DNA from: Polytrichum commune
Lineage: Eukaryota; Streptophyta; Polytrichopsida; Polytrichales; Polytrichaceae
Direction of reading: 5' to 3'
DNA length: 64,000 bases
Assembly (NCBI GenBank): GCA_950295325.1
Contig: OX485807.1
Coordinates: forward strand, 41,134,440 to 41,198,439
Shown here: positions 22,150-33,546 of the stretch, piece by piece
How the letters are laid out: each line of letters opens with the position of its first letter
Numbering within the stretch: the stretch's first letter is position 1
Made by a program: the position numbers and the translations under genes
Notes under the pieces: model-generated
What the model saw: only the letters and a program-made list of their open reading frames with translations
The model's database searches: none
What the model was told of the DNA's origin: nothing

Positions 22150-25100
22150 TCATGACATTTCGTCATCCATTGCTTCAACCCTACTTTCGCTAGCAAGGCC
22201 TCTCAGGCCTGGTGACCGCCCACAACCCACTCCCGAACTTTCCCGTTCTCTTTCATATTCCCTTCCTCCAGGGGTCCCATTGCTGTTCTCTTCCGACATG
22301 CCTTGTCCGGGTGGAGTTTGTGGATGTCTAGTGCTTGGAGAGTTTGGTTCACTACCACTCGAAACACATGCCTGATTGCCTGGGCCAGACGAAGATAGCA
22401 GATTCCGAGCCCCTGATGTCGATGCTGGAGAGCAAGATCGAGTTGGGGGCTTGCTATTCAGAGGACTTGAAGACCTCTCATGTGGTGGAGAAGCAGATCC
22501 CTCATTCGGGAGAGGATAAGGTGCTTTTCGAACCCTGTACACACACCAAGCAAACTTCTCAGTTACCACCCTTTCCATCTACTGTGCTGGCACAAGTTGT
22601 GAGCATGCCCAAGGAGGCACTACCAGCATGCTGATTGCATGTCGAGAGAGAGATGAATTCAGTACCTGTCTTTCCTCTTCTCCAAAAATCGAGCCAAGGA
22701 TGCCTTCCGTGCCTGGGGTAGCTCTGCTGGATCAAATCAACAAAGCCCGTGTCACTATCAATACTTTACAGCTATTAAGTGAAATTAGCTCTCACAGACA
22801 ACAGACCACCAACACAACAAGTGATCAAGGAACTGGAAAGGCTCAAACACAACCAGGTACTCACCAATATGTGTTACCGGCGGAGGTTTTGCCAACCCCC
22901 GATTGGCCAATACAAGATTGACTGCAGTTGGAGCAGCAGAAGTCGTCGGTGCTTGAGGAACAGGAGACCCTGGTCTAGAGGTTGTAGACTGTGGCACTGC
23001 CATGGGAGCCGAGAAAGGACGCCCAGGGTTGACGCTTCCTGGTGGATTCGAGTAGTTTGATGCCCATGGCTTTCCACTACCAGCTAAGAGCATGATAGCC
23101 TGAGCCTGCAATCACAATGCCAACTTTTCGTCATGTCTTGGCAGGAGAATTGGTAGGGCTCTGTGTGGCTGCCCTAGCTCATAACTTAGTATCACTGAAA
23201 TGAAATTGAAACCAAAACAGCAGCTCACCTTGTCAAAGGGAACATCGTCGTACACATTCACCATGCCTGCATAAAAGATCGTAAGCTGGGCTGTCCGAGG
23301 GTTCTTGCTAGCTCCAGCTGGTCTGTAAGACAAAATAGATGTGAATGCACTGCAAATGCCATCGCTTATAAAAGTTTGCACTTATGGTGTATAGATAAAC
23401 CAAAGACAAATACTGCTACAACTTGCTCAAAGGTACCTTGCACCAGCCTGAGTTTCCATCTTCCCCCTTTGAGACAGTGCTTGTTGCATTTGTGCTGCTC
23501 TTGAGCCTTGTAACGTCATCCCATTTTCCAGATTGGGAAGCCCCTTCGCTTTGTTGAAAAGAGGCAGCGAGTTCCCAAATCCAGGGTGCTGCTGCGTAGA
23601 AGGTCGGGCCGGAGACAGGTGATCTGGACCTGCACGCTCTGATGGTTGTGCACTTTGCAGAGCCTCTTCACCCAAAGATGAAGGCTGTGCACCTGTGTTT
23701 TGTCCGCCTCTCACCTGGAGACTATATCCAAGCATGGCTGTTGCCCTCATGCTACTGCGAGCCTGATGAGCTGTGAATTCCTGCGACAAGTTGCCAAAAC
23801 CAAATCAAGATTCTCAATCGTTTGTACTAAATGATCATGTGCAGTGGAATACTGAGCAAAGCCTTCTGTGTGTGGATTTTCTTGCACACAGTCAACAGCA
23901 TCACCTCCCCGACTCCAGAGCACTACAGAGTAGTACTCGCAATATGTCAAGACATAACCCTGCAAGGCCCAGTGACTTACGGGAGGGTGGGATGGATTTG
24001 CAGGGGCAGACTGTTCCCATGCCGACAGTGATGGAGAATGACCAAGCATAGGACCATCTGTCATCTCCAATTTTGGAGCGACAACCGGCTTGCCCAATTT
24101 GTCGTCGGTGCGACTGTCGGTCTGCTGCTTCATTCCCGTCATCATCTGCTTGTTCCACGAAGGCCGGCGCATGCCTGTTCACAACCACTCGCATATTTAG
24201 CCACAAATCTGGCATCTCTAAACCTCGCAATCAGGGTCGATAGAAACGATACACTAGTCACTGACGACGTGGGTCAGTAATCTACTCTTTGTTCGCTCAC
24301 GTATTCAATTAGAGAAATTTAATTAGTACATGAACATACCGCTTCGACTCAAGGTTAATTGCGTATAGTTCCACGGATGCCAATTAAGTACCTCTCTCTT
24401 CAAAGTAGCGCAAGTAATCCCCTCGACTCAGTTTCATTATCTCAGCCTCCGAGAGCCCCGACGGAGGTACTCCAGTTAACCCACTCTCCAAGTCTTGGTC
24501 GTCTTTCCTTCCTGTAGACGGCCTCTTCCTCCCTATTTTTTCAGGAGAAGGAACGCCTGCAGAAGCAGAGACTGTTTGGATAAGGAGAAGATATCATTTG
24601 GCAACTCCACTAAGAATGCCACGCTCTAGCCTATAGTCCTTCCGTTCAAATTGTTTGTTTCTTATGTGGCAGACCTCATCAAGCCCACAAGTTAGTCATG
24701 TTGGAGACCTAGGTTTCAAGAACCCGATTGATTTTTGCGCTCTGATCAACTCCTTAGCCATTTCTCTCGCACTGCGCCTAGTGCAAGGAGCAGGGACCTC
24801 CTCAACACGGTGAAAAATACGCAGAGCGTGCATCTAGGACAAATGACACCGCATGTTGGATCTTCCGTCGAAATCAACCGAGCGTCCAGAGATATGCGAT
24901 TGGCAGTGTGCTAGGTTTCTCGACAAGGACGAGCCTCACTTCAATGCCATTCTAAGCAGACAGACATCTGGATTTGCAAAGAGAGAGACAGACACAGCAA
25001 CAGACAAATAAGTTACCTTGGCGGAGTCGATTGATGGAGCTGTCTCTGTCCGCAGTTCGAGCGCCCTCGGGAGCAGGCGAGCCCCTCGATGGAGGACCCG

Positions 25101-25227
25101 TTCCCACAGTTTCCGGCACGCTGGGAATGGGCCTCACTAAAGTGCCCCCGCGCTCATTGTCCTCGGAGCCAACCTGCTCGCTCCTTCCAACCCCCAGAAA
25201 GTCCATCACCATCGTCTCTCTAGCCAT
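22150..25227 (-). CDS. JAZ: JAZ (TIFY-family) jasmonate-signalling repressor
   Basis: JAZ proteins are nuclear repressors that hold MYC-type factors inactive until jasmonate ligand and COI1 trigger their degradation. Eight exons join in frame (564 residues): 25,227-25,017; 24,556-24,392; 24,174-23,981; 23,780-23,437; 23,322-23,229; 23,105-22,865; 22,726-22,666; 22,534-22,150. All introns are GT-AG, several with strong donors (GTAAGT, GTGAGT). The start gives MARETMVMDFLGV, matching JAZ N-termini; the frame extends upstream only through a GTG. The ZIM domain (about residues 316-347) reads AQLTIFYAGMVNVYDDVPFD across exons 5-6, with TIFY at 319-322. The Jas motif (about 418-443) reads ELPQARKASLARFLEKRKDR then VRKAPY. 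Long Ser/Pro/Gly-rich linkers and a 121-residue tail after PY make it larger than most angiosperm JAZ proteins. No LxLxL EAR motif is seen, so repression would need an adaptor such as NINJA through the ZIM domain. Confidence 0.93.
22535..22665 (-). other. Conserved Jas intron (131 bp) inside the degron
   Basis: The donor AG|GTACTG follows the codons for KRKD and the acceptor TACAG|GG precedes VRKAPY, so the intron splits the Jas motif between its N-terminal portion and its PY end. If it is kept, translation reads KRKDRY and then meets TGA at once, giving a repressor without the PY half. Angiosperm JAZ genes are known to have an intron at the same place with regulated retention. Confidence 0.85.
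22721..22730 (-). promoter_or_regulatory. Tandem CAGCAG (NAGNAG) splice acceptor of exon 7
   Basis: The intron ends ...GATCCAGCAG|AGCTACCC. Splicing at either AG keeps frame and adds or drops a single alanine just before ELPQARK of the Jas motif. Confidence 0.55.
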
Positions 25228-25732
25228 CGCACAGTGGCGCACTGGATGCCGTCTCGGCCGCTCTTAAGTTGATACCCCTCCTCTCCTCTTTTCTCTTCTC
25301 GTCTCCTTTCCTCAATACTCACACACCACCTGATCACCTCCCCCAACCTACAAACTACACCTGCTGCTGCTAAATCCCTAGCGCCTCACACACCAAACCC
25401 CTGTCCCCGAGTCCCCTTCGTCCTCCGCCACTCCACCCGAAGTCATGAAGCCGCTTCCGGCCAAATCACCGACCCTCCCTACTCCCTCCCTCCTCTTCCC
25501 AACCACCCTAAGCTCCTCTCCTCTCGCACAACCCTGAACTCAACGTAGTGAACTACTGCCAAAACTACACACCAAGGCTCCCACGTCGCGGTCGGCAGAA
25601 ATGCAAACTCCAATATTAGCTCCCCTCACTCGCTCATGCCTTCAATCATCTCCTCATTCCTCTTCATCCACACTCACTCACTCACAAACACACACGCACA
25701 TACACTCACATGTACGTCAACCCACCCCCCAG

Positions 25733-25764
<32 letters not shown>

Positions 25765-25779
25765 CTCTCTCTCTCTCTC
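25733..25779. repeat. (CT)n / (GA)n microsatellite in JAZ leader
   Basis: Two CT runs are separated by TTTT. On the transcribed sense strand this is a GA tract, a common plant 5' UTR or GAGA-element feature. Confidence 0.85.
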
Positions 25780-26049
25780 AAGCTTCGCCACCTTCGAGTA
25801 ATAAGGAAGGAGCAGATTCTGGTGCACCCACAGAGAGCGAAGGCGGGCGAGAAAAGCTCGTAAGGATGGTCAAATGAGCTGCGGTAGGTGAAGTAATAAG
25901 TAAGGTATGAATGCTCATGCGATCGCTGCGAGAAAAAGGATGGATGCGGGAGAGCGATTGCGGAGGTGACTAGCGATGAAGGATGAAGGATTCAAGGAAG
26001 GCGTGGGATTGCGGGAGAGTGATAAGTTAGTAAGCAGAGCCCCAAAGCG

Positions 26050-26055
26050 CACGTG
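26050..26055. promoter_or_regulatory. G-box CACGTG upstream of JAZ
   Basis: A perfect palindromic CACGTG lies about 820 bp upstream of the JAZ start codon. G-boxes are the binding site of MYC2-type bHLH factors, whose targets include JAZ genes themselves (negative feedback). Use here is inferred. Confidence 0.5.
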
Positions 26056-26418
26056 CTTCTGTGTCCATTCAAGCAGGCTGGGGCAATGGGATGGGATGGG
26101 CTGGGCTGGGCTGGGTTGGGCTGGCCGGGCCAAGTAGTGACTGACGACACATACTAGTAATTTACTATTATCTGTAGTATACCATGAGTTATATACTAGT
26201 AAACGATATGTATATGTATTCGTATATGTAGTGTAAAGGGTAGCGCGTGACCGTAGTGTATAAACGTATCCGGGCATTATATATAATGTACTCTAGTGTA
26301 CCAGTGCTAGGCGGGTTCTGGTACGGAGCAGTATAGTGTGGGACAAAACCCCCCTGGCTGGCGTCGTGGCAAATGGGGCCAGATGGTGGACGACCGGTCG
26401 TGGCCATTGATTCGAGGC

Positions 26419-26424
26419 CACGTG
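26419..26424. promoter_or_regulatory. Second G-box CACGTG upstream of JAZ
   Basis: A perfect CACGTG in GGCCACGTGGA context, about 1.19 kb upstream of the start codon and 130-140 bp upstream of the TATATAAT-like run. Confidence 0.5.
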
Positions 26425-26717
26425 GAGACGATCCCGCGGATAACTCCTTCCCAGCTTCTCATTGGACGCCAAAACAGCCAAGTGAATTAAAACGGGCTGA
26501 TTGGAAGTGGGGGTCACAACATCAGGTCAGTTAAGTCCCTCCTTATTAATTTCCTCCATACCTAGATGTTCTTGGGGTAGGTCAATATCCTTTTATTGGG
26601 TGTAGTGGACCGGCTATGGTGCATCAAAGTGTGACATCATCCATGCATGACATCATCAAGTGTTTCCCCAATTCATATATTCGGCCATGGTAATAATTAT
26701 TACCGCACCTTTATTAT

Positions 26718-26834
26718 GCCCCTTTATAAAGATTTGGGCGAACCAACCCATACACTCATTCCTCGTTGGATGCCTGAACTCTTGCCTCCAAAGAACCAGT
26801 GTACGGGTTGGTTCGCCCCAGCCCTTTATAAAGC
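26718..26834. repeat. Foldback with 36-bp arms
   Basis: The left arm 26,718-26,755 (CCTTTATAAAGATTTGGGCG, then AACCAACCC) pairs with 26,798-26,834 around a loop of about 42 bases with few mismatches. It is probably a foldback transposon remnant. Confidence 0.7.
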
Positions 26835-28766
26835 CCCCTCCCCCCCACAATGAACAATGTGGGTTCACATGACATATGTTGTATAAAGAAGAGGTATCTT
26901 CCTTATCCGACCTTGAGTTCATCCCGTAAGGTCCGGTGTGTGTTCGTACGGGATACATGATGGCTTGTACACCTCCTCCCCCGCCCCCCAACAAGTATCA
27001 CAATGTTTATTTATGTATATATGTGGGTTTATGTACTAGATATTGAACACGAGGAGCTCTGCTACAACCAGTAGCAAGGCGACACATGTATGATATTGGG
27101 CACAGTGTTCACCATGTTGTGAGGGCCATTCGCTATGGTTCGTATTGCTCGTGTTCGTGTCCAACGAGGACACGATATGTGGACGCAATGTGAGATGGTG
27201 AGCATTACGATGATGAAATTGTGTTTCGTGTGTTTTAACAAAACAAGAAGTGAGAAAGAAGTCATGTGTGACAACAATGATTGGATATACGCGACATATG
27301 TTTGAGTCTAGGTCATTAGTATGGATATACATCTTCTTGTTATTTATTTTGCATATATATTATGCTATGATAGGAGTAATGCATGTGATGAATGGGTTGA
27401 TTCTCCCTAGGGTTTCAACACATTTAACTAGGATTGTAAGAAAGCACTCGAACACCGCACCCCCGATGTGTCACACCTTGAGGGCCATAATGGGCCTCTC
27501 ATAAATTCAAGGGTGAACCCTTGATGGCGTAGACATACCAAAATAGGAGTCTTGACGTCAATTGATTGGATCTTGCAAGAAACCATAAGTGAGTTTGTAC
27601 CCCCACAAAAGTTTTTTTTTTTTTTTAAAAAGATCACACATAGTTATTGAAATTCTCTATTACATTCAAAAGTTTGATTGTAAAATTTCACAATTGTTTG
27701 TCTTCTATGTCATTGAAATTCAAATACGTCGAATGTATGGGCAACGCAAGAAAACAACTTATCTTCCAATGAGACAAACAACCTCCATAACTTGACGAAA
27801 TGGATACATAGGTCCACTTGTTGATTAGGTTTAGCAAGCCTACAATCAACAACATAAGAACAACCCACCACACCTAAACAATATGATTGATACACATGCT
27901 CCTACCAAAAAACATAACGCCTCACACTAATGAACACATACACCCACATGGGTTGCCCCATAGAATACCATTCCTACATGGCCTTACATATGTAATTCCA
28001 ACTTCAAGTGCACATGCATTGCGCGACTCAAACCAAATATCCTCCTTGCAAAGCTCCAACTCTTCACCGTAAATACCATACCAACACCCGAAAACACCAA
28101 TTTGTAATTTGATTCATCAAAATTACATTATACCACAATATAGAACCTATATATACTAACAACAACAACAACAACAATGACCTTGAGGATGAAGCATCGT
28201 ATAATAGTTTGACCATCATCAACAACACTATAGATGACCTTCATAACCAACTGATAATTCACTTGGAGAAAAGGTATATATATATATATAGAGGAAAAAT
28301 ACACCTTTTCGCCCTCAAACATCTTACCGTGCTAATAGTAAACAAATGTCACCTAGAGCCTCCAAACCCTTATCCTCCCCAATAAAAGAGACATCTGCAC
28401 ACACTCTACAAAATGCTACAAACCCCAAAAGTTGTGAAGGTTATTGATAGGCCATGCCATCTATCTCCATCAACAAGGATAATTCACCCTTTCACTCAAA
28501 TTTTCATCCTCTCTAAGGGGTGCAAGCACAATAAAGTGGACAACTCATGGTCCAACCGATTGTTAAGTGAAAGTAATTTAGAAATATACGCTAACTTTGA
28601 GTTTTGTGCAAAAATAATATATTGATCTTCAAAGCTAAGCAATTTATGATAACAAAATCTACACATTTTAGAAGACGGTGCAAGTGGTGTGCAAGGTGAA
28701 ATTGAACAAGCAATTGTCTATAATTTATTTTAAATACAATAAATTTACATTAAATTGATGGTTTTA

Positions 28767-28797
<31 letters not shown>

Positions 28798-29469
28798 GGT
28801 GATGCCCCTGAGTGGATAATGAGTTCAAGGAATATGAAAAAAAATTCCCATTTACAATTTCTAAGGTCATGAAGTCTATGTCCAAGACCGTATCCAACCA
28901 TTTGCTTTGGATAGTCATTTTTAATTGTAACTTTTGAAGATCTCAACTATATATTATACATATGAGTATTTAACACAACAATAGAGGTCGAACTTTATTA
29001 TTTAAAGATAAATAAATAACCAATTTAAACAACCCTTCGCTGCTACTTTTAGGCCTTTGACCAAAAAAGTATGGTTTTAGTGTACTGGAGCACTATTTTG
29101 GTCCAGTTTTGCTTGCACCCAAGGGTCATCCATGTCCAAACCCATACATTCACGTCTAACAAACCATGACACCTACCAACCGACCTACACAACTTCAAGA
29201 CGACAACCCTAACACACCTATTTCACACCCACCACCACCCTACTAAAAACACGCATACCCACTAGCCCCACATGCACATAAAACACCAATTGCAACCACC
29301 GCATATTACAAGACCCATCACCCTCGCCTTTTACCAAAAGAGACTACCTCCGCCATGACGCAATAGGCCCTTTCCCCTCAACCATACTCCGTAAACCCGT
29401 CCAGGATTTGAACCTAGACTTGAGTTTGCGGCTTTGATCAAAGATGAAGAGTATTTCATTCACGTTGGT

Positions 29470-29559
<90 letters not shown>

Positions 29560-31230
29560 ATTGTTATTTTAGTAATGAGATTGGACTTTGTGTTGTTGGA
29601 GATGAGATTCGACAACACTATAGTAGAGGAATGCATTATAGGATTAACATAAGATGTTGTATGGTTCAACACTTTGAATGCCGAAAGCTAATCTCCACAT
29701 TAGATTGACTCTTGTTTTAACCAATGTGGATACAAAACATGTCAATTTTCTTCCAAAAATCAATTGGTTTGTGTGGAAGTAGACAACCATTACCCTTCGG
29801 TAATGGAACAAGGTCAATAGCCCTATAACAATGGCTCTCCAAAGTTGATTGAGATGATTACCTCACTTATGTGAAACTTCCCCGGAGGCTGCAAAAATAG
29901 TATATTTGTAGGCATCTTCTTTTTTGCTACCACACAATTGTTAGTTGAGATATTCAAAGACTTTTAGTCCTTCCAATATGATTTATTATTTTATTTCATT
30001 ACAATTAAACAAAAGAAAGTTGCCAACGCTAATTAATTAAAGGAAGAAGGAAATGTGCCCATTTCGAGGGGCAACGAGGCCACTCAAGCATGAAACATTG
30101 TGATGTAAAAAGTAATGACAACCAAAGGGACCCCCAACCCACCATAGACAAATCCAATGGACTACCAACTAAGGAACACTCCCCCCTGGGGAAACATCAA
30201 GAATTGCCTAAGAAGCCTAAATGCATTGTTTATTCCAGTTCCAATGAATCTTATAGCTATCCCATCTACATAACACCCAAGGGCACCCAAAGTCTCACAT
30301 CAAAACTTGCAAGAGGGCTTTAGTTGAGAAATTGCTAATTTAAACCCTAGCCCAAGCCATCTTAACCTACACAATGAGCTTGTCCCAAACGAGGTGTTTA
30401 ATCTTCGTTTCATGCCAATGGTTGTGGTTGACCACCTTGTCATTCCATTCGATCCAAATGATCGACATGGTGATGCCCTGCATGAGGTGCCAAATCTTAT
30501 TACATTTGATGAATTTTTCCACATCTTCTCCCCTTGCAGTGCATGTTTCCAAAGAAAAATGTCACTAAATGCCTTTGCGGTAATTTTCCTTAGCTTTAGC
30601 ATAGGAGAAGTCATTGCCGATAAGTTCAAAGTATGGAGTCCAACAAACGTTGGATTGAAGCATTTCCATGCAGGTTCTAAGAAGGAAGTTGGTAGGTACC
30701 TTTAACCATAACTTCCGAGCTTTGCCAATGTACCCCCATGCTTTGGAGCCAAAGAAGCTTTGATGATTCTTAGAATTGAAGTAACATACCAACCAAACTC
30801 CCAACTAGCCCCCCCCCCCCCTTGAGGGTTGAACTTGCCAACTACGTACCTAAGCAATCAGCCGAAGATTAGACTCTCCCGGTTCCATAGCCTTCATAAT
30901 CCATTAGTAAAAGAGACTATTTTATGTGGTGTTAGGTGCACTAATCCTAGGGATATGTACCTCTTCTTCATAAAACATTCTTTCCAACTACCTCATGTGC
31001 TTGTGAGTTGTTGTTTTATTATATTGGACCCACCCCATACCGGATAAACAACAAATAATAGAGAGAAGAACATGATTACAAATAACCACCCACCCTACAA
31101 ACCTAAACTCCGAGGTGCTCCTTGGGGGGGCACTAGCGGTATTTTAGAAACGACGTGTGATATAGGGTATTTAATACTCATTTGAGGTAAAATTTTGAAG
31201 AATTCCATGTAAAATATAAGCGGCGAATTG
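26835..31230. other. Gene-free region rich in simple repeats
   Basis: It holds (AT)n runs at 28,770-28,797 and 28,276-28,291, a long (CT)n tract at 29,474-29,533 leading into (AT)n to 29,559, and a 13-base poly-C tract at 30,809-30,821. Frames are short. A phrase EECIIGL near 29,625-29,646 recalls the HUH-like pseudogene but is too short to call. Confidence 0.55.
29474..29559. repeat. Compound (CT)n-(AT)n microsatellite
   Basis: About 30 CT units are followed directly by about 13 AT units. This is the longest simple repeat in the window. Confidence 0.95.
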
Positions 31231-31231
31231 A

Positions 31232-31526
31232 TGTTGGAAACCAATTATAAAAATAAAAATACCATGCAATATAACATGTGTAAGGGATCACATTTTGCGT
31301 CATCAAAGAAGATGGAGGGCTTCATTTTATTCCATGAAGGTTTCTCTTCATTAAGGATACTTTGAACTCCATTATGTTTAAACATTGACACAAAGGGGTA
31401 TATTTGAGACAATATTTGATGTCTGAAACTCTTTTCCAGAGAGAAAAAAGAGAAAAACTCCGGTCTCCGGAGGAGACCGACGTGAATTAAGTGTCTGTTC
31501 GATCCACCCCCAATCCGATGCCCACA
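31232..31526 (+). mobile_element. Ty1/copia-type LTR, probably 5' LTR remnant
   Basis: A 295-bp segment begins TGTTGGAAACC and ends GATGCCCACA, the TG...CA form of LTRs. It is followed immediately by a tRNA-Met primer-binding site. No gag or pol frame survives downstream and no second LTR was found, so it is a truncated element. The exact left boundary is a best guess from the TGTTGG start common in copia LTRs. Confidence 0.65.
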
Positions 31527-31538
31527 TGGTATCAGAGC
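31527..31538 (+). other. Copia primer-binding site (initiator tRNA-Met)
   Basis: TGGTATCAGAGC is complementary to the 3' end of initiator tRNA-Met and is the standard minus-strand primer site of plant Ty1/copia elements. It abuts the LTR end. Confidence 0.8.
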
Positions 31539-31539
31539 G

Positions 31540-32320
31540 AATGTTGTACGAACTCTTGCAAATGTTGGACAACTGTGTTTCTTGACACACTGTATTTGAA
31601 GGTTGCACTTTGCTTGCATTCTCCATTACAATCTTGTTGATGAAATTAATTGTTATTGTGTTTTCTTCTTGCCATATCACAACAATGCAATTCCATTGTT
31701 AAAATGCCAATTCACAATGCACCCCCCCCCCCTCAACTAAAAATTAAAGGCTATCAAAAATTTGTAAGAAAAATAAAGTAATTAATATTGAATGCATTAT
31801 ATATATATATATATATATATATATCTAATTGCCAATATGGTATTAAAATTTTAAGCTCAGTAGATTTTTCCTACTTTAAGGACTCCTAATATTCTAAATA
31901 TTAATAAGAAATACCCCCTTGAAAATAAGTGGTTGTCGCAAGTGCCTCCAAGAATTCACAATGAGTGTCCCCCCCCCCACTACACTAATCCAACTTCTTC
32001 AAAATATCGGTGTAAATGAATTAATCAACCTCACGTGTGCTAACTCAGACCAAAAGAGGCTCCAAGTAACTTGGAAAGGTGTCCTTCCTCTTCCCATTAC
32101 CGGTCATAATCAACAAGCCAAATAAGTAGGTTCATGGATATGTTTGTCAAACAAGTAGGTGCAAAACCTCTCCCAATTGATTTCCATTATGGAGGCCTCA
32201 ATAAAACCGTTAGGATCATAGCCAAATGAATGACATATATATTTCTTATCCCCATCTAACAATGAACAACGAGTCATTGGTGCACTAGGAAATGCTATAT
32301 TGTTTCTTGCCCCCGGGGTT
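31540..32320. other. Gene-free stretch after the LTR
   Basis: Poly-C tracts lie at 31,722-31,732 and 31,969-31,978 and an (AT)n run at 31,798-31,824. No retroelement coding sequence is recognisable. Confidence 0.5.
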
Positions 32321-32997
32321 ACCCATTAACCCCAACTTCACAAGCCTTCGAAAGGGTTGTCTCCAGTGCATTTCACTCCATGTTGGTTGTGGTATTTTCA
32401 TGGACAAGTTTTGAGGTTAAGAAGAGATTTATATGTAGGATCTTGAAACATGGGATATGAGCTATATCGAGGAAAACAATGGGCATGAATAAACCTTTAG
32501 ATCTTTAGATTCCAATAATTGAAGGAAGGAATGCACAAGAAATTGTTATGTTTAATCCCCCATAAATGACCTTTGAGCAATCAAACTGACCTAGAAAATG
32601 AGCAAGAAAGATCGTGTGGTCCTAGACGGGATCAAATCAATAGTTGAGCACCCCAAAAAATTCTCATGCCAAAGTGTGCACACTGCAATGAGCTAGCCAC
32701 CTTGCATTTGGAGTATGTAAATTGTCTTGTATTTCTAACCACATAAATGCAAAGAATTCCTTTAAAATCACATAGTGTCCAACTGTTAAATCAAACCATC
32801 AATGTGAGCACAAAGGTTGTTTTTACATGAACTTGAACAGTAAAAGAAAATAATAGAATAGTAAAGGAAAAAACCCACGTTTACCATATAAACATCTATG
32901 ATGTTCATGCAAAGTATGCATTAAAGTGGCAACCATTGATTGGAGTCAACACCCTCACATGAGCTCCCAACACAACAAAAACATGACCGCTTCCCAC

Positions 32998-33546
32998 CAG
33001 AGCCCAACATTTTCCTTTCTAATTGCATCCATACCCAGACCATGCCCATCAGCAGCGACCTATGCCCACCCATGCCCACCCATAGCATGACATGTGCGCA
33101 CCCATGCCCACCCATGCCCACACATAGCATGACATGTGCCCACCCATGCCCACCCATGCCCACCCATGCCCACACATAGCATGACATGAGCCCACCCATG
33201 CTCACCCATGCCACACATAGCATGACATGTGCCCACCCATGCCCACCCATGCCCACACATAGCATGACATGTGCCCACCCATGCCCACCCATGCCCACCC
33301 ATGCTATTCAAATTGCGCCCATGTATTCAAAAATTATGTAATGTGTATTGTGTAATTGTGTAATTGTGTAATTGTGCCCCACCCATGCCCACCCATGAAC
33401 AATATTATCGCAGCCATGCCCACCCATGCCCACCCATGAACAATAATAGCTCAGCCATGCCCGCCCATGAACAATAATATTGCACCCATGCCCACCCAAA
33501 ACCCATGGGCATGGGCATGGGCATGGGCGCCCAATGTTGGGCTCTG
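32998..33546. mobile_element. hAT-type non-autonomous element carrying a minisatellite
   Basis: A 549-bp element bounded by perfect 14-base inverted termini, CAGAGCCCAACATT and AATGTTGGGCTCTG, matching the CAGRG-type hAT end. The flanks CTTCCCAC (32,990-32,997) and CTTCTCAC (33,547-33,554) agree at seven of eight bases, the 8-bp duplication expected of hAT. The paralogous repeat at 38,859-38,866 carries the site once, without the element. Its interior is built of GCCCACCCAT decamers. The minus strand therefore shows long open frames of repeated GHGWAW-like residues, which are repeat artefacts and not genes. Confidence 0.9.
33060..33305. repeat. Minisatellite within the hAT-type element
   Basis: GCCCACCCAT decamers are interspersed with five copies of CATAGCATGACATG (starting near 33,081, 33,123, 33,175, 33,215 and 33,258), giving higher-order units of 40-52 bp. 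A second, different repeat (CCCATGAACAATAATA type) follows at 33,385-33,495, ending in GGGCAT units next to the right terminus. Confidence 0.9.

Larger units (their letters stand above)
25228..26520 (-). promoter_or_regulatory. JAZ 5' UTR and promoter region
   Basis: Upstream of the JAZ start the sense strand is purine-rich, with a (GA)n tract at 25,733-25,779. A GGCTG-type pentamer repeat lies at 26,085-26,130 on the plus strand. A TATATAAT-like run lies at 26,277-26,287 and might be a core promoter, but the transcription start is not determinable. Open frames here are short and unconvincing. Confidence 0.5.

Noticed and set aside
22335-23060. Plus-strand frames of 93-99 codons opposite the JAZ exons
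   Set aside because: They are antisense shadows of the JAZ coding exons and introns.
29390-29440. tRNA-like B-box (GGTTCAAATCC on the minus strand)
   Set aside because: No matching A-box, anticodon arm or acceptor stem at the right spacing.
29600-29650. EECIIGL phrase resembling the HUH-like pseudogene
   Set aside because: Seven residues only; the flanks do not match.
33060-33305. CRISPR-like array
   Set aside because: Repeat units are variable and contiguous with no unique spacers, the context is a plant genome, and the block is part of a hAT-type element.
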